Below are positions 5,724 through 6,525 of a stretch of DNA of 6,525 bases, piece after piece. Source of the stretch: Nitrospirota bacterium (lineage in GTDB: Bacteria > Nitrospirota > Thermodesulfovibrionia > Thermodesulfovibrionales > Magnetobacteriaceae); NCBI GenBank assembly GCA_015233485.1, contig JADFXO010000222.1, forward strand, positions 1 through 6,525, read 5' to 3'. How positions within the stretch are numbered: the first letter of the stretch is position 1; each line of letters starts with the position of its first letter. Below the pieces are notes generated by a model that worked only from the letters and a program-made list of their open reading frames with translations, was not told where the DNA came from and made no database searches. The position numbers and the translations under genes are program-made.

Positions 5724-6525
5724 AAATCCTCGGCAACTGCTCGTATAATGGCATATCCATTAAGCGCGTTCCGCCAATGTTTGTCTCAATCGTAACCAAT
5801 CCCGGAGGGCCTGAGACAACCTCTCCTATGACGGCTGAATTTAGTCCATATGGGTGGCTCTTCATTCTGGTGATTAACGCCTCCGCGCCGGATTTATCCA
5901 CGACTGCCGCTAATATTCCCTCGTTGGCTATATACATTGGGTCTAAACCTAATAGCTCACATGCGCCTCTGACCTGAGGGGCTGCGGGAATTGAAGACTC
6001 TTTAATTTTTATACTCTTTCCTGACGCCGTTGCCGCTTCTTTCAGCGTTGCCGCAATCCCGCCCCGTGTGCAGTCCCGCATGAAATGAACGTCAGCGCTT
6101 TTTATCATCAACTGCACCAATCCGTTTAATGGACGGCAGTCGCTTAACAGAGGAGTCGCAAATGTCAGGCCGTTACGCGCGGCCATTATACATGTGCCGT
6201 GGGCGCCTATTTCACCGTTTAGCAAAACGATTTCTCCCTCCTTGATTAATAATGGTGAGATGTTTACGCCCTCTTCTAAGACGCCTACCCCGGCAGTGTT
6301 TATAAACACCCCGTCGCCTTTTCCCTTGTTCACCACCTTGGTATCTCCGGTTACGACCCTTACGCCTGCCTCCTCTGCGGCCCTTGCCATTGATTCCACT
6401 ATCAGCAGCAGCTCTGAGACGGGAAATCCCTCCTCGATTATAAACCCGGCCGTCAGATAAAGCGGTACCGCCCCGCTTACCGCAATATCGTTTACCGTGC
6501 CATTTACGGCAAGTGTGCCGATGTT
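5719..6525 (-). CDS. hypE: HypE, [NiFe]-hydrogenase maturation carbamoyl dehydratase (N-terminus outside window)
   Basis: HypE works in the cytoplasm with HypF and HypC/HypD to make the cyanide ligands of the [NiFe]-hydrogenase iron: HypF carbamoylates its C-terminal cysteine and HypE dehydrates this to a thiocyanate. The visible 268 residues end in the diagnostic PRIC followed directly by the stop, so the catalytic cysteine is last, as required. Other family marks are VNDIAVSGAVPLYLTAGF near the visible start, VTGDTKVV, GEIGAHGTCIMAARNGL, the RDCTRGG loop, ESSIP and IANEG, all fitting the PurM/AIR-synthase-like fold. HypE is usually about 330-350 residues, so roughly 65-75 N-terminal residues lie beyond the window edge; the GTG at 6399 is internal. 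The gene appears intact here and converges on the cassette with 49 bases between. The other hyp genes would be expected further right. Confidence 0.95.
   Translation of the reverse strand, partial: NIGTLAVNGTVNDIAVSGAVPLYLTAGFIIEEGFPVSELLLIVESMARAAEEAGVRVVTGDTKVVNKGKGDGVFINTAGVGVLEEGVNISPLLIKEGEIVLLNGEIGAHGTCIMAARNGLTFATPLLSDCRPLNGLVQLMIKSADVHFMRDCTRGGIAATLKEAATASGKSIKIKESSIPAAPQVRGACELLGLDPMYIANEGILAAVVDKSGAEALITRMKSHPYGLNSAVIGEVVSGPPGLVTIETNIGGTRLMDMPLYEQLPRIC

Noticed and set aside
5681..5977. Plus-strand 98-codon frame after the peptidase gene
   Set aside because: It lies almost wholly antisense to well-conserved hypE coding sequence.
6194..6460. Plus-strand 88-codon frame
   Set aside because: Antisense to hypE; low-complexity Ser/Pro/Thr product with no family features.
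1..6525. CRISPR array, tRNA, rRNA or insertion sequence
   Set aside because: No regularly spaced direct repeats, tRNA-like arms or transposase motifs were seen on either strand.

Overview
The window looks like bacterial DNA in which an AT-rich three-gene cassette sits between the end of a phage structural gene and the end of a hydrogenase maturation gene. The phage gene and hypE have balanced base composition (34 of 60 bases are G/C in 1081-1140; 31 of 60 in 6061-6120). The cassette is far more AT-rich (20 of 60 in 3781-3840). HypE implies a host that makes [NiFe]-hydrogenase. Both flanking genes use the ATA isoleucine codon often. An anaerobic Gram-negative lineage such as Desulfobacterota or Nitrospirota would fit, but this is a weak guess.

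Layout: (1) 1-1773, plus strand, is the 3' part of a phage tail or fibre protein, with a ConA-like sugar-binding-type domain, about twelve repeats of roughly 21 residues and a C-terminal domain typical of virion proteins. (2) 1831-1929 is a possible 32-residue single-pass membrane peptide. (3) 1930-2117 is non-coding and carries a near-consensus sigma70-type promoter (TTGACA, 18 bases, CATAAT) and a good ribosome binding site. (4) 2118-5669 is a tightly packed plus-strand operon: an unrecognised acidic 71-residue protein; a 383-residue SIR2-like protein (TTNYD and KIHGS motifs); and a 740-residue protein with two ferredoxin-like (Lrp/AsnC-type) domains at its N-terminus and a HEIGH zinc-metallopeptidase domain near its C-terminus. 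Genes one and two overlap by 38 bases and genes two and three by one base (TAATG), so all three are probably translated together. (5) 5719-6525, minus strand, is hypE without its N-terminus, converging on the operon across 49 bases.

The main find is the operon. A SIR2-like domain, in defence systems usually an NAD+-consuming effector, is coupled to a metallopeptidase with a possible sensor module, next to phage genes. I know of no named antiphage system with this pairing. A reasonable model is an abortive-infection system in which the peptidase senses or processes something and the SIR2 protein depletes NAD+, with the small first protein as regulator, antitoxin or adaptor. The domain calls rest on visible motifs; the defence role is inference.
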